This document shows, in pieces, positions 1-10,697 of a stretch of DNA of 43,728 nucleotides; within the stretch, counting starts at the first letter, position 1, and every line of letters starts with the position of its first letter. The notes below the pieces were generated by a model, which saw only the letters and a program-made list of their open reading frames with translations, had not been told where the DNA came from and did not search any database. The stretch comes from Verrucomicrobiales bacterium (GTDB lineage Bacteria; Verrucomicrobiota; Verrucomicrobiia; Limisphaerales; JAQGOY01): the NCBI GenBank assembly GCA_028293375.1, contig JAQGOY010000179.1, positions 1 through 43,728 on the forward strand, read 5' to 3'. The translations under genes were made by a program, and so were the position numbers.

Positions 1-1327
1 CTGGGCGGATCCCGATTCTGAATCCCGAATTGGGATCTAACGGATTAGTTCCAGCGTTGAATTCCTGAAGGTTGGTGGAACCATCGTTGTCAGGATCTGC
101 ACTCGCCTCCGAGCGAGGATCGGTCAAATAGCCGGGACCAAAATTTTGCTGCCTCCAGGCAACGGAAATTCCGTCGTTTCCAAAGGCATAAACCCTCGAG
201 TAATTAGTGGCGAAAACCTGCGAAATCGAGAAGTTATTCAAATAAAGCTGCGCGGATACAGTAGTTGCGTTTGTAATTATTATTGGATTTGAGTACTGAG
301 GTGAACTGAAAGTGGGAGCGCTGCCATCGACAGTGTAGCGGATAACACCATTTCCCAAAGTGTTTGTGAGAGTGATTTGTAAACTGTTTGTAAACAATGT
401 TGATCCAGGGTTAAACAAAATGGGATCAGCCTTGGTGAAGTTGGCGCTATAAATATCAGATGCAGGGAACCCGTTGACGAAGTAGCGAGCATTAACTGTT
501 GAGGTTTCGGTCAATGTAAATAAATTAGTGTAGAGAGTAGACGCCACTGTGGGGGTAGTCCCGTCTACAGTATAACGAATTTGGCCCCCGGTTAACCTCG
601 AAAAAAAGGAAACTTTAACACTGTTCGTAAAACCTCCACCATTTGGAAACACCACAATGTCTCCGCTTGATCCATTGAAACTCACCAGTTGGATAGCCTC
701 CGCTGCGGAATCAGATGCACCGCTAGGGGAAGTCGCAGATAGGGAGAACATGCGAGACGCCTTATCGCCTGGAACAGTTACGCCCAAAATTCCGGTCGGA
801 ATAAAACCGTTCGGATTCGTATAGTCTACAAGAAGATTTCCTCTTGAGGGATCAAAGGAGAAAGGAGTGGTCAGCGGTATTACTATGTCAAAAGGGCTTG
901 TCGCCGGATTTGTAGTCACTGCGTTGGAACTTGTTACCGCCACTGAGCCATTGAAAACTACGACTTCATCCGATCCCAGGTTGTTCGCGAATACAGTACT
1001 TAGACCATCTGCACTTTTCAGCGTGGTAGACATCGCTATTCGCGCGTTTATGGTAACATTGGTGAAAGGTAATGTACCCTTTTGTCTCTGAAATCGAATT
1101 TCATAGATTGTAATAGGACCGTTTGGGAAAAAGTTCGTCCCGTAGACTGTCTGCAGTCTCAGTTGCTGGAAAAAGAGGGCGCTCACATCGCCATCCCCAG
1201 TTTGAGAAGGCAATGCTGGAATAATCTGAGTAGTTTGAGCGGAGCAATTTGCCGCGAATGAAATGAAAATTAGGGCTGTTAAAAGCCGAGTCAGAAAAAT
1301 ATCGAAAATATTGTACAAAAATTTCAT
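1..1327 (-). CDS. Secreted protein with two chitobiase-C-like repeats and Asp-rich tail (partial, C-terminus off window)
   Basis: Reading from an ATG at 1327 on the minus strand gives 442 open codons that run off the left edge, so the stop and the C-terminus are missing. The first 31 residues form a signal peptide (hydrophobic stretch LLTALIFISFAA, likely cleavage after CSA). Two related segments follow, each with the core IRYTVDG, near residues 250 and 329. They resemble the chitobiase/beta-hexosaminidase C-terminal immunoglobulin-like domain found in many secreted bacterial proteins. Near the end is a calcium-type segment, DPDNDGSTNLQEFNAGTNP, common in Verrucomicrobia secreted proteins. 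A GGGGG lies 10 bases before the ATG. The product is probably exported and structural or carbohydrate-associated; no catalytic domain is visible in the part present. The gene diverges from pyrG. Confidence 0.8.
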   Translation of the reverse strand, partial: MKFLYNIFDIFLTRLLTALIFISFAANCSAQTTQIIPALPSQTGDGDVSALFFQQLRLQTVYGTNFFPNGPITIYEIRFQRQKGTLPFTNVTINARIAMSTTLKSADGLSTVFANNLGSDEVVVFNGSVAVTSSNAVTTNPATSPFDIVIPLTTPFSFDPSRGNLLVDYTNPNGFIPTGILGVTVPGDKASRMFSLSATSPSGASDSAAEAIQLVSFNGSSGDIVVFPNGGGFTNSVKVSFFSRLTGGQIRYTVDGTTPTVASTLYTNLFTLTETSTVNARYFVNGFPASDIYSANFTKADPILFNPGSTLFTNSLQITLTNTLGNGVIRYTVDGSAPTFSSPQYSNPIIITNATTVSAQLYLNNFSISQVFATNYSRVYAFGNDGISVAWRQQNFGPGYLTDPRSEASADPDNDGSTNLQEFNAGTNPLDPNSGFRIGIRP

Positions 1328-1487
1328 GGTAACTAAGCCCCCTGTTAAATTGATCCTTTCTAAGAATGGTCTGTTGAATCAGATTGGTTTATGGGAAGAA
1401 TGTCAACAACACAGTTAACCAACTCCACCTAATTCTCAAAAGTTTGCTGGATAAATTTGCGTTTCTCGGGAAAAATCTCCCCTTTAG

Positions 1488-3137
<1,650 letters not shown>

Positions 3138-3160
3138 TCTGGTTCGCATGAGGCGTGGTT

Positions 3161-4474
3161 ATGATCGATCACACGACCCGGTATGCAAAGGCAGTCGAGT
3201 TTTTGTTCAGCCTGCAATGGTTTGGGACCAAATTGGGGTTGGAGAATACAACGCGACTTGCATCTCTGGTTGGTAATCCGCACGAGGGGCTGAAGTTCAT
3301 CCACGTGGCTGGAACCAACGGAAAGGGATCTACCTGTGCCATGCTGGAAAGTATTTATCGGGAGCAGGGGTTGCGTGTGGGATTATTCACTTCTCCGCAC
3401 TTGATTTCCTTTTGCGAGAGAATCCAGGTAAATCGCGTTCAAATCCCGGAAGAGAAAGTCGTGGAACTCTGTGACAAACTAAAGCCGGCGCTGGCCTCGT
3501 TTGCACCGCAGCAACATCCTACTTTTTTCGAAGTGGTGACGATCATGGCACTGCTTTACTTTGAAGAACAGAAATGTGAGATCGTGGTTTGGGAAACTGG
3601 AATGGGAGGAAGACTGGACGCGACAAATATCGTGACCCCCATGGCCTGCATTCTCACGAACATACAATACGACCACCAAAAGTGGCTGGGGAACTCGCTG
3701 TCTGAGATTGCTTTTGAAAAGGCGGGGATCCTTAAACCAGGCGTCCCGGCTTTCACGGCGGCTGAAGGAGAAGGACTTCAAACTGTGAGTTCAGAAGCCG
3801 AACGAATAAAAAGTCCACTCGACTGTATTGATATCCAGAGCGCGAGGTTACTTCTTAAACCGTTCCTGATCTCGCTGCCACTTCATGGATCGCATCAAGT
3901 TCTGAACGCCGGGCTTGCCGTTTTAGCCGCGCAACGACTGAGGTCGCAGATTCCGGTTTCAAATGAATCGATAAAGGCTGGACTGGCTAGAGTATCGTGG
4001 CCTGGCCGTTTTCAGGTAATTCATCGGGGCTCACAAAAGATAATATTGGATGGGGCACATAACCCGGCTGGCAGCCAATCTCTTGTGAAAACATTTCGTG
4101 AGGATTTTCCGGGAGAAAAGGCAACGCTGATCCTGGGCGTGCTCAAGGACAAGGATTACCTAGAGATGGCACAAATCCTTGCGCCAATGGCGGACAGAAT
4201 TATTTGCTGCCCGGTGAACAGCCCTCGATCTGCTTCCCCTGCTGAAGTGATTTCCGGCCTTCTGGCATCGACTCCACATTCAGGAATTTCTTTTGATACC
4301 GCAAAAAACCTGGCCGACTCACTGCGCATTGCGGCCGAAGCTCCTCTGGTCGTTGTCACTGGTTCCCTGTTTTTTATAGGCGAAGCGATGGAGTTTTTGA
4401 GCGGCTTGGGATCGACCTTTTCCAATGAGCGGGGGTTGAACGAATGGAATGCAGCAAACCATCCGTCTCGTTAG
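3161..4474 (+). CDS. folC: Bifunctional folylpolyglutamate synthase/dihydrofolate synthase
   Basis: FolC adds glutamate to folates and, in most bacteria, also to dihydropteroate, using ATP. The 437 residues are of normal length. Visible Mur-ligase-type motifs are the P-loop HVAGTNGKGST (residues about 48-59), LFTSPHL just after it, the WETGMGGRLDATN segment, and the C-terminal-domain DGAHNP and GVLKDKD motifs. I chose ATG 3161 because GAGG at 3150-3153 lies seven bases upstream; a GTG two codons earlier (3155) is also open. The 3' end overlaps the next gene by 26 bases. The sequence alone does not decide whether it has both activities or only the polyglutamylation one. Confidence 0.95.
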   Translation: MIDHTTRYAKAVEFLFSLQWFGTKLGLENTTRLASLVGNPHEGLKFIHVAGTNGKGSTCAMLESIYREQGLRVGLFTSPHLISFCERIQVNRVQIPEEKVVELCDKLKPALASFAPQQHPTFFEVVTIMALLYFEEQKCEIVVWETGMGGRLDATNIVTPMACILTNIQYDHQKWLGNSLSEIAFEKAGILKPGVPAFTAAEGEGLQTVSSEAERIKSPLDCIDIQSARLLLKPFLISLPLHGSHQVLNAGLAVLAAQRLRSQIPVSNESIKAGLARVSWPGRFQVIHRGSQKIILDGAHNPAGSQSLVKTFREDFPGEKATLILGVLKDKDYLEMAQILAPMADRIICCPVNSPRSASPAEVISGLLASTPHSGISFDTAKNLADSLRIAAEAPLVVVTGSLFFIGEAMEFLSGLGSTFSNERGLNEWNAANHPSR

Positions 4475-5177
4475 CATGAATATTTGTTTGGAAAGAGTGC
4501 GGGGGATCAGCTTCGACGCCGCATTTACCTTGCTTCAACCGCACCCTTCGGTGGGGCATGTCTACGCGCGGATCATTCATGAACAGGGATATGGAAACCT
4601 TGAACCTTCGGTTGTGAACAGAGGTTTTGCCAAATCGTGGAAAGGTCGACGGGATTTTGATTATTCCGAGGCGCATTGGTTTAAGCTTGTTGAGCAAACG
4701 CTGGAAGGCCTGCTAACTCGCTCGCTCGATGAACAACTGTTTCGACATCTCTATGACGGTTTCCGCGACCCGGCCTGCTGGCTGGTGTATGAAGATGTGC
4801 GACCCTCGCTGAAGTATTTTCGGGAGCGAGGAATGGAGATGGTCGTTACTTCGAACTGGGATACCCGGCTTCGACAACTGCTCAGGGATTTGGATTTGGA
4901 CGGATATTTTCGAGAGATCATTGTATCAGCGGAGGTGGGCTTTTATAAGCCGGACCCACGAATTTTCCAGGTGTCGTGCGACAAATTGGGGTGCAGGCCG
5001 CAGGAGGCCTTGCACGTCGGAGATACGCCTGAGGAAGATATGGAAGGAGCGAAACAAGGGGGGCTGCAAGGGTTGCTGATTAATCGCTCAGCGGCCGAGT
5101 CGACAGAGACGGAAATAAGATCATTAGAAAACCTGACGGAGCTTTTCAAATCGGGAAAAGTAAATAAGAGTGGTTAA
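4449..5177 (+). CDS. HAD-superfamily hydrolase, DREG-2/HDHD3-like
   Basis: This is a 242-residue haloacid-dehalogenase-fold protein, most likely a small-molecule phosphatase of unknown substrate. Motif I reads FDAAFTLL with nucleophile Asp23. The usual second Asp, two positions on, is Ala, as in the DREG-2/HDHD3 subgroup whose motif I is typically DAVGTL or similar. Motif II is VVTSNWD, motif III KPDPRIF, and motif IV HVGDTPEEDMEGA. A helical cap fills residues about 35-110. The start overlaps the end of folC by 26 bases, which suggests translational coupling; a later ATG at 4476 would remove the overlap but has no visible ribosome-binding site. It is the last gene of the pyrG-folC run. Confidence 0.85.
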   Translation: MQQTIRLVSMNICLERVRGISFDAAFTLLQPHPSVGHVYARIIHEQGYGNLEPSVVNRGFAKSWKGRRDFDYSEAHWFKLVEQTLEGLLTRSLDEQLFRHLYDGFRDPACWLVYEDVRPSLKYFRERGMEMVVTSNWDTRLRQLLRDLDLDGYFREIIVSAEVGFYKPDPRIFQVSCDKLGCRPQEALHVGDTPEEDMEGAKQGGLQGLLINRSAAESTETEIRSLENLTELFKSGKVNKSG

Positions 5178-5214
5178 CTCAAGGGGAAGCATCACTTATA
5201 CTTATTCAAGAACG

Positions 5215-5243
5215 TTGACTCAGGTTCTGGATAAACCTACAAA
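5215..5243 (+). promoter_or_regulatory. Candidate sigma-70 promoter of sdhCAB
   Basis: TTGACT (5215-5220) and TACAAA (5238-5243) are separated by 17 bases. They match the -35 and -10 consensus at 5 of 6 and 4 of 6 positions. It is the best promoter-like pair I found by eye in the 198-base gap between the HAD gene and sdhC. It would give a leader of about 125 bases. Confidence 0.4.
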
Positions 5244-5375
5244 CTGTATGGCTGGGTGCATGAGAAACTATTTGGTTAACTTGTGGCCTGAACTACCCTT
5301 TGATTTTCCGGATTGGGAAAGGTCATCGGGTATCCGAGGCATCCCTGATCAGCCTTATGCTCCGCATTCAATAAC

Positions 5376-6071
5376 ATGATTTTGACTCGAATTTTCCACT
5401 CTTCCCTCGGAAAAAAATATATCATGGCGATTACGGGCGGAGCCATGTTTCTCTTTGTCGTCGCCCACCTTCTAGGCAATCTGCAGATTTTTCTTGGACC
5501 AGAAGCCATCAATCGTTACGGGCATTTTCTGCAATCGAACATGGAAATCGTTTGGCCAGCGAGGATTGGATTGTTGATCATGATCGGCCTGCACATCTGG
5601 TCCGCGATCAGCCTGGCTGCTGAAAACAAGGCGGCGCGTCCAATTGCCTATGTAAACACAAAGACGGTGGCGGCGAGTTACGCTTCGCGGACGATGATGA
5701 TGAGCGGGCTGATTATTTTTGCTTTCATCCTCTATCATCTCCTGCATTACACCGTTCAAGCGCCTGTGGTGAATTTGAAGCATGTCGATTTTCGCACGCT
5801 GCATGATCCCGAGCATCGTCACGATGTTTACAATATGATGATCATTGGGTTCTCGCATCCTGCGGTGTGTGCGATTTACCTGATTGGGATGGCTCTGCTA
5901 TGTCTCCATCTGAGTCATGGGGTCAACAGCATGTTCCAATCTCTTGGCTGGCGGAAGAAAACCTACGGAGAATGCCTGTCGAAAGCGGCACGAGTCATCG
6001 CGGCTCTTATTTTCGTGGGTTACGCTTCCATTCCGATTGCGGTGATCACCCGTTTCCTGGTTCAAAAATAA
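5376..6071 (+). CDS. sdhC: Succinate dehydrogenase/fumarate reductase cytochrome b subunit (b558 type)
   Basis: This is the membrane anchor of a type-B succinate:quinone oxidoreductase, passing electrons from SdhB to quinone. The 231-residue protein has five hydrophobic segments (about 15-35, 62-82, 107-127, 157-180 and 203-226). Histidines at 31, 73, 121 and 178 sit within four of these segments, as expected for ligands of two b haems in the Bacillus/Bacteroides-type single-anchor family. No separate sdhD follows, which fits a type-B enzyme. sdhA starts eight bases after its stop, so sdhCAB forms an operon. The start ATG has no strong Shine-Dalgarno sequence. Confidence 0.93.
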   Translation: MILTRIFHSSLGKKYIMAITGGAMFLFVVAHLLGNLQIFLGPEAINRYGHFLQSNMEIVWPARIGLLIMIGLHIWSAISLAAENKAARPIAYVNTKTVAASYASRTMMMSGLIIFAFILYHLLHYTVQAPVVNLKHVDFRTLHDPEHRHDVYNMMIIGFSHPAVCAIYLIGMALLCLHLSHGVNSMFQSLGWRKKTYGECLSKAARVIAALIFVGYASIPIAVITRFLVQK

Positions 6072-6079
6072 TTTCTCCC

Positions 6080-7993
6080 ATGATTCTCGATTCCAAAATT
6101 CCTTCCGGTCCGCTGGCTCAGAAATGGGATAAGCATCGTTTCGAAATGAAGCTGGTGAACCCGGCGAACAAACGGAAGTACGATGTCATCATTGTGGGAT
6201 CCGGATTAGCCGGGGCTTCGGCGGCGGCAACGATGGCTGAGCTGGGTTACAACGTAAAATGCTTTTGTTTTCAGGACAGTCCGCGCAGAGCTCATAGCAT
6301 CGCGGCACAGGGAGGCATCAACGCGGCCAAAAATTACAAGAACGACGGGGACAGCATCCAGCGATTGTTTTACGACACGATCAAGGGCGGTGATTTTCGT
6401 GCGCGCGAGGCGAATGTTTATCGGCTTGCGCAGGTGAGCGTGAATATCATTGATCAATGTGTGGCTCAGGGTGTTCCATTTGCCCGTGAATATGGCGGGT
6501 TGCTGGCGAACCGATCCTTCGGTGGGGCGCAGGTTTCCAGGACTTTTTATGCTCGTGGACAGACTGGCCAGCAACTATTGCTTGGCGCTTACCAGGCGCT
6601 TTCCCGCCAAATCGGCCTGGGTAAGGTGAAGATGTATCCACGCTCCGAAATGCTGGACCTGGTGGTGGTGGATGGTCATGCCAAGGGCATTATTGTCCGT
6701 GACCTGGTGACAGGCAACATTACCTCCCATGCAGCAGATGCAGTTGTTCTCGGCACTGGCGGCTACGGAAACGTTTTCTATCTTTCCACCAACGCCAAGC
6801 TCTGCAATGTCACTGCCACATGGAAGGCTTATAAAAAAGGGGCCGCCTTTGCCAACCCCTGTTACACCCAGATCCATCCGACCTGTATTCCGGTGAGTGG
6901 AGATCACCAGTCGAAATTAACCCTGATGTCCGAATCACTGCGCAATGACGGGCGCGTCTGGGTTCCCAAGAAAAAAGGAGATGCCAGGAAGCCGCATGAA
7001 ATTCCTGAGGGTGAACGTGATTATTTCCTGGAACGAAAATATCCGAGTTTCGGCAACCTGGCGCCTCGCGATATCGCTTCCAGAGCAGCTAAGGAAGCCT
7101 GTGACAACGGCCTGGGGGTGGGTCCCGGCGGTCTCGGCGTTTACCTTGATTTTGCGGACGCCATCAAGCGTCTCGGAGAGTCCACCGTTCGTGAGCGCTA
7201 CGGAAATCTTTTCGACATGTACGAAAAGATTACTGGCGAAAATGCCTACAAGGCTCCGATGCGAATTTACCCCGCCGTGCATTACACCATGGGCGGCAGT
7301 TGGGTGGACTACAACCTGATGAGCAGCATTCCCGGCTGTTTCGTCATTGGTGAAGCGAATTTTTCCGATCACGGAGCGAACCGGCTGGGGGCCTCGGCGC
7401 TCATGCAGGGTTTGGCGGATGGATACTTTATTCTTCCATATACTATTGGAAATTATTTTGCGACGAACAAACAACCCAAACCAAAATCGGATGGGCCGGA
7501 GTTTAAGAAGGCGCTGGAGGATTCCACTGCGAGGATTAACAAGTTCCTTTCGATCAAAGGCAAGCGAACGGTGAATTCATTTCATCGCGAACTCGGAAAA
7601 ATCATGTGGGAGAAGTGCGGCATGGCGCGTACTGATGAAAGCCTGAAAGAAGCATTGAAATTGATTCCTGCATTGCGCGGAGAGTTTTGGCAGAACGTCA
7701 CGGTCTCGGGATCCCCCGGTGAATTAAATCAAAACCTGGAGCATGCCGGGCGGGTGGCGGACTTCCTTGAATTTGGCGAACTGCTTTGCCTGGATGCGCT
7801 CACTCGGCGTGAGTCTTGTGGAGGCCATTTCCGCACTGAATTTCAGACGGAGGAAGGGGAAGCAAAACGGGATGATGAAAATTTCGCCTTTGTCAGCGCA
7901 TGGGAATACCAGGGCCCGGACAAGCCTCCGATTTTAAACAAAGAACCGCTGGTGTACGAAGAGGTGCACATGTCCCAACGCAGCTACAAATGA
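6080..7993 (+). CDS. sdhA: Succinate dehydrogenase/fumarate reductase flavoprotein subunit
   Basis: This catalytic subunit oxidises succinate to fumarate in the TCA cycle, or does the reverse in fumarate respiration. From ATG 6080 it is 637 residues, the normal size for the type-B/Bacteroidetes-like branch. It has the FAD-binding [10 protein letters not shown] near residue 40, and [15 protein letters not shown], in which His72 is the expected covalent FAD attachment site. Further family segments are QIHPTCIP and [14 protein letters not shown]. The frame stays open upstream to 5867, but that part would lie inside sdhC, so 6080 is the sensible start. It lies between the anchor and iron-sulfur subunit genes. 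Confidence 0.96.
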   Translation: MILDSKIPSGPLAQKWDKHRFEMKLVNPANKRKYDVIIVGSGLAGASAAATMAELGYNVKCFCFQDSPRRAHSIAAQGGINAAKNYKNDGDSIQRLFYDTIKGGDFRAREANVYRLAQVSVNIIDQCVAQGVPFAREYGGLLANRSFGGAQVSRTFYARGQTGQQLLLGAYQALSRQIGLGKVKMYPRSEMLDLVVVDGHAKGIIVRDLVTGNITSHAADAVVLGTGGYGNVFYLSTNAKLCNVTATWKAYKKGAAFANPCYTQIHPTCIPVSGDHQSKLTLMSESLRNDGRVWVPKKKGDARKPHEIPEGERDYFLERKYPSFGNLAPRDIASRAAKEACDNGLGVGPGGLGVYLDFADAIKRLGESTVRERYGNLFDMYEKITGENAYKAPMRIYPAVHYTMGGSWVDYNLMSSIPGCFVIGEANFSDHGANRLGASALMQGLADGYFILPYTIGNYFATNKQPKPKSDGPEFKKALEDSTARINKFLSIKGKRTVNSFHRELGKIMWEKCGMARTDESLKEALKLIPALRGEFWQNVTVSGSPGELNQNLEHAGRVADFLEFGELLCLDALTRRESCGGHFRTEFQTEEGEAKRDDENFAFVSAWEYQGPDKPPILNKEPLVYEEVHMSQRSYK

Positions 7994-8027
7994 CCTTGAG
8001 CCTTACTCCAAATTTTCTCCCATCCGT

Positions 8028-8798
8028 ATGAATTTAACACTCAAAGTCTGGCGCCAAAAAAATGCCACCGATGCCGGGGCAATGGTCACTTACAAGGCGG
8101 ATAACATCATTCCCGACATGTCGTTCCTGGAGATGTTGGATGTGGTGAACGAAGACCTGCTTTTGCGGGGGGAAGATCCTATTGCCTTTGATTCGGATTG
8201 CCGTGAAGGCATTTGCGGCACCTGCTCGCTGGTGATCGACGGGATAGCCCATGGTGGCCAGCGCGGCACGACTGCCTGCCAGCTTCACATGCGTCATTTT
8301 AACGATGGCGATGTCATAACGATTGAGCCGTGGCGTGCAAAAGCATTTCCCGTTTTAAAAGACCTGGTAACGGATCGAAGTTCCTTTGATCGTATTATTC
8401 AGTCCGGCGGATTTGTCTCGGTCAACACCGGTGGGACGCCTGACGCGAATGCTTTGCCCATTTCCAAATTGGATTCCGACGAATCGATGGATGCCGCCCA
8501 ATGCATTGGGTGCGGCGCCTGCGTGGCAGCCTGCAAAAACGCCTCGGCCATGCTTTTCGTATCGGCCAAAGTGTCGCACCTCGCGTTGTTGCCGCAAGGC
8601 AGAGCTGAAGCAGAGACCCGCGTTTTGAACATGGTCCGAACAATGGACAAAGAAGGATTTGGAAACTGCACGGTGACCGGTTCCTGCGAAGCGGTTTGTC
8701 CGAAAGAAATCAGTTTGGATTTCATTGCCAAGCTCAACCGCGAGTACGGAAAAGCAGTTCTGGTAAACCGGGCAGAGCGACAAAACGCGGGAGCGTAG
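8028..8798 (+). CDS. sdhB: Succinate dehydrogenase/fumarate reductase iron-sulfur subunit
   Basis: This subunit wires electrons from the SdhA flavin to the membrane cytochrome. The 256-residue protein has the plant-type [2Fe-2S] motif with Cys58, Cys63, Cys66 and Cys84 (CREGICGTC then C). The bacterial-ferredoxin-like second half has [15 protein letters not shown] for the [4Fe-4S] cluster and [15 protein letters not shown] for the [3Fe-4S] cluster. It starts 34 bases after sdhA and closes the operon. The next gene, on the other strand, ends only 20 bases downstream. Confidence 0.96.
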   Translation: MNLTLKVWRQKNATDAGAMVTYKADNIIPDMSFLEMLDVVNEDLLLRGEDPIAFDSDCREGICGTCSLVIDGIAHGGQRGTTACQLHMRHFNDGDVITIEPWRAKAFPVLKDLVTDRSSFDRIIQSGGFVSVNTGGTPDANALPISKLDSDESMDAAQCIGCGACVAACKNASAMLFVSAKVSHLALLPQGRAEAETRVLNMVRTMDKEGFGNCTVTGSCEAVCPKEISLDFIAKLNREYGKAVLVNRAERQNAGA

Positions 8799-8818
8799 TT
8801 GCCGTTATTGCCAGGGTA

Positions 8819-9256
8819 TCAAGTTTTCAGTAGAGGATTGTGCGTCTTGAGTCCCGGAAACAGGGAGAAGTCTCTATCGGCCGACCACAAGACTTGAACT
8901 CCATGAGAAAGGCACAACGCGGCGATTCTGGCGTCATGTATTCGCGGACCCGAAAGCTTGGCTCGAATTGAGAGTTCATAAAGATTTTTTAGATGACTAC
9001 TCGCTTCCGAAAGCAAATAAAGATTTCCAGCCATTCCTAACGTGTCAACGGCAGTGAAAGCAGTCTCGATGGGAGTGGGGTTTTTGAAAATACGTGGATT
9101 GGTGATCACTCCTATAAATTCATGTATACAAGGCCAAGGGATTGCCCATGCGGTGTTATCATTTCGAAGTTCATTAACAAGAAGTTTTGCTTTTTCGTGA
9201 TGCTCGCTTTCTACTCGATGAGCATAAACCAGTAAATTGGTATCTACAGCGATCAC
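8819..9256 (-). CDS. vapC: PIN-domain ribonuclease toxin (VapC family)
   Basis: This is a 145-residue PIN-domain protein, the likely RNase toxin of a type II toxin-antitoxin pair. The acidic metal-binding residues of PIN nucleases are present: Asp5 (AVDTNLLVYAH), Glu46 (IHEFIGV), Asp108 (RIHDARIA) and Asp127/Asp129 (SADRDF). It starts with GTG, whose bases overlap the antitoxin stop as GTGA, a four-base overlap typical of coupled vapBC genes. The RNA target cannot be read from the sequence. The pair lies on the strand opposite to its housekeeping neighbours. Confidence 0.88.
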   Translation of the reverse strand: MIAVDTNLLVYAHRVESEHHEKAKLLVNELRNDNTAWAIPWPCIHEFIGVITNPRIFKNPTPIETAFTAVDTLGMAGNLYLLSEASSHLKNLYELSIRAKLSGPRIHDARIAALCLSHGVQVLWSADRDFSLFPGLKTHNPLLKT

Positions 9257-9501
9257 GTACCTCGTCCCCGGTAAGTTTCCTCAAGTATCTTGTTCCAATT
9301 CCAATCTCGAAACTCTTCTGTCATCCCGGTGCCGCCATAAGTGACTAATGGCGGAAGCACTTTGGATACTTTTTTTTGCTTTTCTTTTAAAACAAGTCTC
9401 AACCCTTCTTCCGTAATGGCGCGGAAGGTCTTTTTTTCACGCTTCGCCAGTCCTCGTGCACGCTCGAATAAATCGTCTGCAATTTCGATTGTGGTTTTCA
9501 T
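9253..9501 (-). CDS. vapB: VapB-type antitoxin, ribbon-helix-helix like
   Basis: From ATG 9501 this is an 82-residue protein that opens MKTTIEIADDLFERARGLA, the classic start of VapB/DUF2191-type antitoxins with a short DNA-binding ribbon-helix-helix N-terminus. The C-terminal part (about 45-82, rich in Trp and acidic residues) should wrap the PIN toxin. The frame is open to 9588, with other ATGs at 9516 and 9588, but the family start is clear at 9501. It should repress its own operon and neutralise the adjacent toxin. Its stop overlaps the vapC start. Confidence 0.82.
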   Translation of the reverse strand: MKTTIEIADDLFERARGLAKREKKTFRAITEEGLRLVLKEKQKKVSKVLPPLVTYGGTGMTEEFRDWNWNKILEETYRGRGT

Positions 9502-9556
9502 AATATGGGTACCCATACTCCACTGGGTCTCGATTTTAAGCAAGGATCTTATAGAT

Positions 9557-9925
9557 TCAAAGCAGAGCAGGGGAATATCCCACTTCAATGATACTGCATG
9601 TTTCTTTCACCTTCAGGCCCAGTTCCCGGGCTTTTTGCAGGACGGCAGAGGATTCGGTGCCAGGATTGAGCCACAGTTCGTCACAGCCTCTTTCTGCAAT
9701 ATCCGGCAGAAGTTGAAGCAACCGTTCAGGACCGACATAAACGCTAACCAGTATTGGTCGCACGGGAAGATCCTTGATGGATTTAAAGCAGGGCAGGTTT
9801 TCGACGACGTTCTGGGCTGGATGGACGGGATAGACCTGATAACCGGCCTTCTGAAAGGCCCTTACCGCCTTGTTTCCATACTTCGATCTGTCGTTATTCG
9901 CGCCGATGACGGCAACCGTTTTCAT
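9557..9925 (-). CDS. CoA-binding domain protein (YccU-like)
   Basis: This is a 122-residue single-domain Rossmann protein of the CoA-binding (succinyl-CoA-synthetase-alpha-like) family. The N-terminus MKTVAVIGANNDRSKYGNK carries the nucleotide-binding loop, and VYPVHPAQ and LWLNPGTES are typical later segments, with a Cys near the C-terminus (KETCSIIEV). Family members bind CoA; their physiological role is not well defined. It is transcribed towards vapBC with 55 bases between the genes. The start ATG is the only sensible one. Confidence 0.85.
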   Translation of the reverse strand: MKTVAVIGANNDRSKYGNKAVRAFQKAGYQVYPVHPAQNVVENLPCFKSIKDLPVRPILVSVYVGPERLLQLLPDIAERGCDELWLNPGTESSAVLQKARELGLKVKETCSIIEVGYSPALL

Positions 9926-10036
9926 GAGTTACATTACGATGGAGTTAAAAAGAAATCTCTGAAAAGTTTTTGACCGCAGACAGTTTTGCCGTATGGTTGA
10001 TCTCTCGTTGGAAGGCGGAAGGGTCAAATATTACGT

Positions 10037-10065
10037 TTGACATCCCAATCTGTTTCTGATGGAAT
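10037..10065 (+). promoter_or_regulatory. Candidate promoter of rplU-rpmA
   Basis: A perfect -35 TTGACA (10037-10042) is followed after 17 bases by TGGAAT (10060-10065), which matches four of six -10 positions. Transcription would start near 10072, about 25 bases before the rplU ATG. It lies in the 171-base gap after the divergent CoA-binding gene. Confidence 0.5.
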
Positions 10066-10070
10066 TTACG

Positions 10071-10088
10071 TCCCCTAAATTTTGGGGA
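10071..10088 (+). promoter_or_regulatory. Small hairpin holding the rplU ribosome-binding site
   Basis: TCCCC (10071-10075) can pair with GGGGA (10084-10088) across an eight-base AT loop. The 3' arm is the Shine-Dalgarno sequence GGGGAAAG of rplU. Pairing would hide the ribosome-binding site, a possible autoregulatory switch for L21. The stem is only five pairs, so this may be chance. Confidence 0.25.
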
Positions 10089-10096
10089 AAGATTTT

Positions 10097-10408
10097 ATGT
10101 ACGCTGTAATCGAGACCGGCAGCAAACAATATCGTGTCACCGCCGGGGACACTTTGGAAGTGGAACGTTTAGCTGTTGAAGCTGGGCAGCCTTTTACATT
10201 TGACCGTGTGTTGTTGGTCAGTAACGAAGGAAAAGTGACCGTGGGCGCTCCCACGATTGCTTCAGCCAGCATTGTCGCTGATGTTGTCGAACATATCCGG
10301 GGCGAAAAGAAAGTGGCTTTCAAGATGAGACGCCGCAAGGGATATCACCGCAAAGTGGGGCATCGCCAGGAGCTCACGGTGGTGAAGATTAAAGAAATTA
10401 AAGCATAA
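10097..10408 (+). CDS. rplU: 50S ribosomal protein L21
   Basis: L21 is a large-subunit ribosomal protein that binds 23S rRNA. The 103 residues are of standard length, starting [14 protein letters not shown] and ending with the basic segment [17 protein letters not shown] 10097 follows GGGGAAAG by a good distance; an upstream in-frame TTG at 10082 would add five residues but overlaps that ribosome-binding site. rpmA follows after four bases, the conserved L21-L27 pairing seen in most bacteria, usually with obg downstream as here. Confidence 0.97.
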   Translation: MYAVIETGSKQYRVTAGDTLEVERLAVEAGQPFTFDRVLLVSNEGKVTVGAPTIASASIVADVVEHIRGEKKVAFKMRRRKGYHRKVGHRQELTVVKIKEIKA

Positions 10409-10412
10409 TTTT

Positions 10413-10676
10413 ATGGCACACAAGAAAGGTCAAGGAAGCGTTCGTAACGGGCGCGATAGTCGGAGCAAAAGGCTCGGCGTAAAAGAATTTGGCGGACAGG
10501 TTGTGACTGCAGGCAGCATCATCGTGCGTCAGCGTGGCTCCAAGTTTGTCGCTGGCAAAAATGTCGGCACGGGACGCGACTGGACATTGTTCGCACTCAC
10601 GGATGGCCGTGTTCTGTTTGATAAAAACAGTTCCCGCATCAATATTGTCCCCGAGGCGATCGCCGCGGCTCAATAG
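10413..10676 (+). CDS. rpmA: 50S ribosomal protein L27
   Basis: L27 is a large-subunit protein whose N-terminal tail reaches the peptidyl-transferase centre. The 87 residues begin [16 protein letters not shown], so the mature start with no Firmicutes-type cleavable N-extension is encoded directly. The core [19 protein letters not shown] and [16 protein letters not shown] are typical. It is co-transcribed with rplU, and a strong intrinsic terminator follows 22 bases after the stop. Confidence 0.97.
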   Translation: MAHKKGQGSVRNGRDSRSKRLGVKEFGGQVVTAGSIIVRQRGSKFVAGKNVGTGRDWTLFALTDGRVLFDKNSSRINIVPEAIAAAQ

Positions 10677-10697
10677 TTAGCTAGACCCATTTACAAT

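Noticed and set aside
867-1091. 74-codon plus-strand open frame
   Set aside because: Lies opposite the minus-strand secreted-protein gene, whose signal peptide and repeats are convincing.
5170-5379. 69-codon open frame between the HAD gene and sdhC
   Set aside because: No ribosome-binding site or protein-like features; the region better fits a promoter and leader.
5867-6079. N-terminal extension of sdhA
   Set aside because: It would overlap sdhC almost completely and has no similarity to flavoprotein N-termini; the family start is at 6080.
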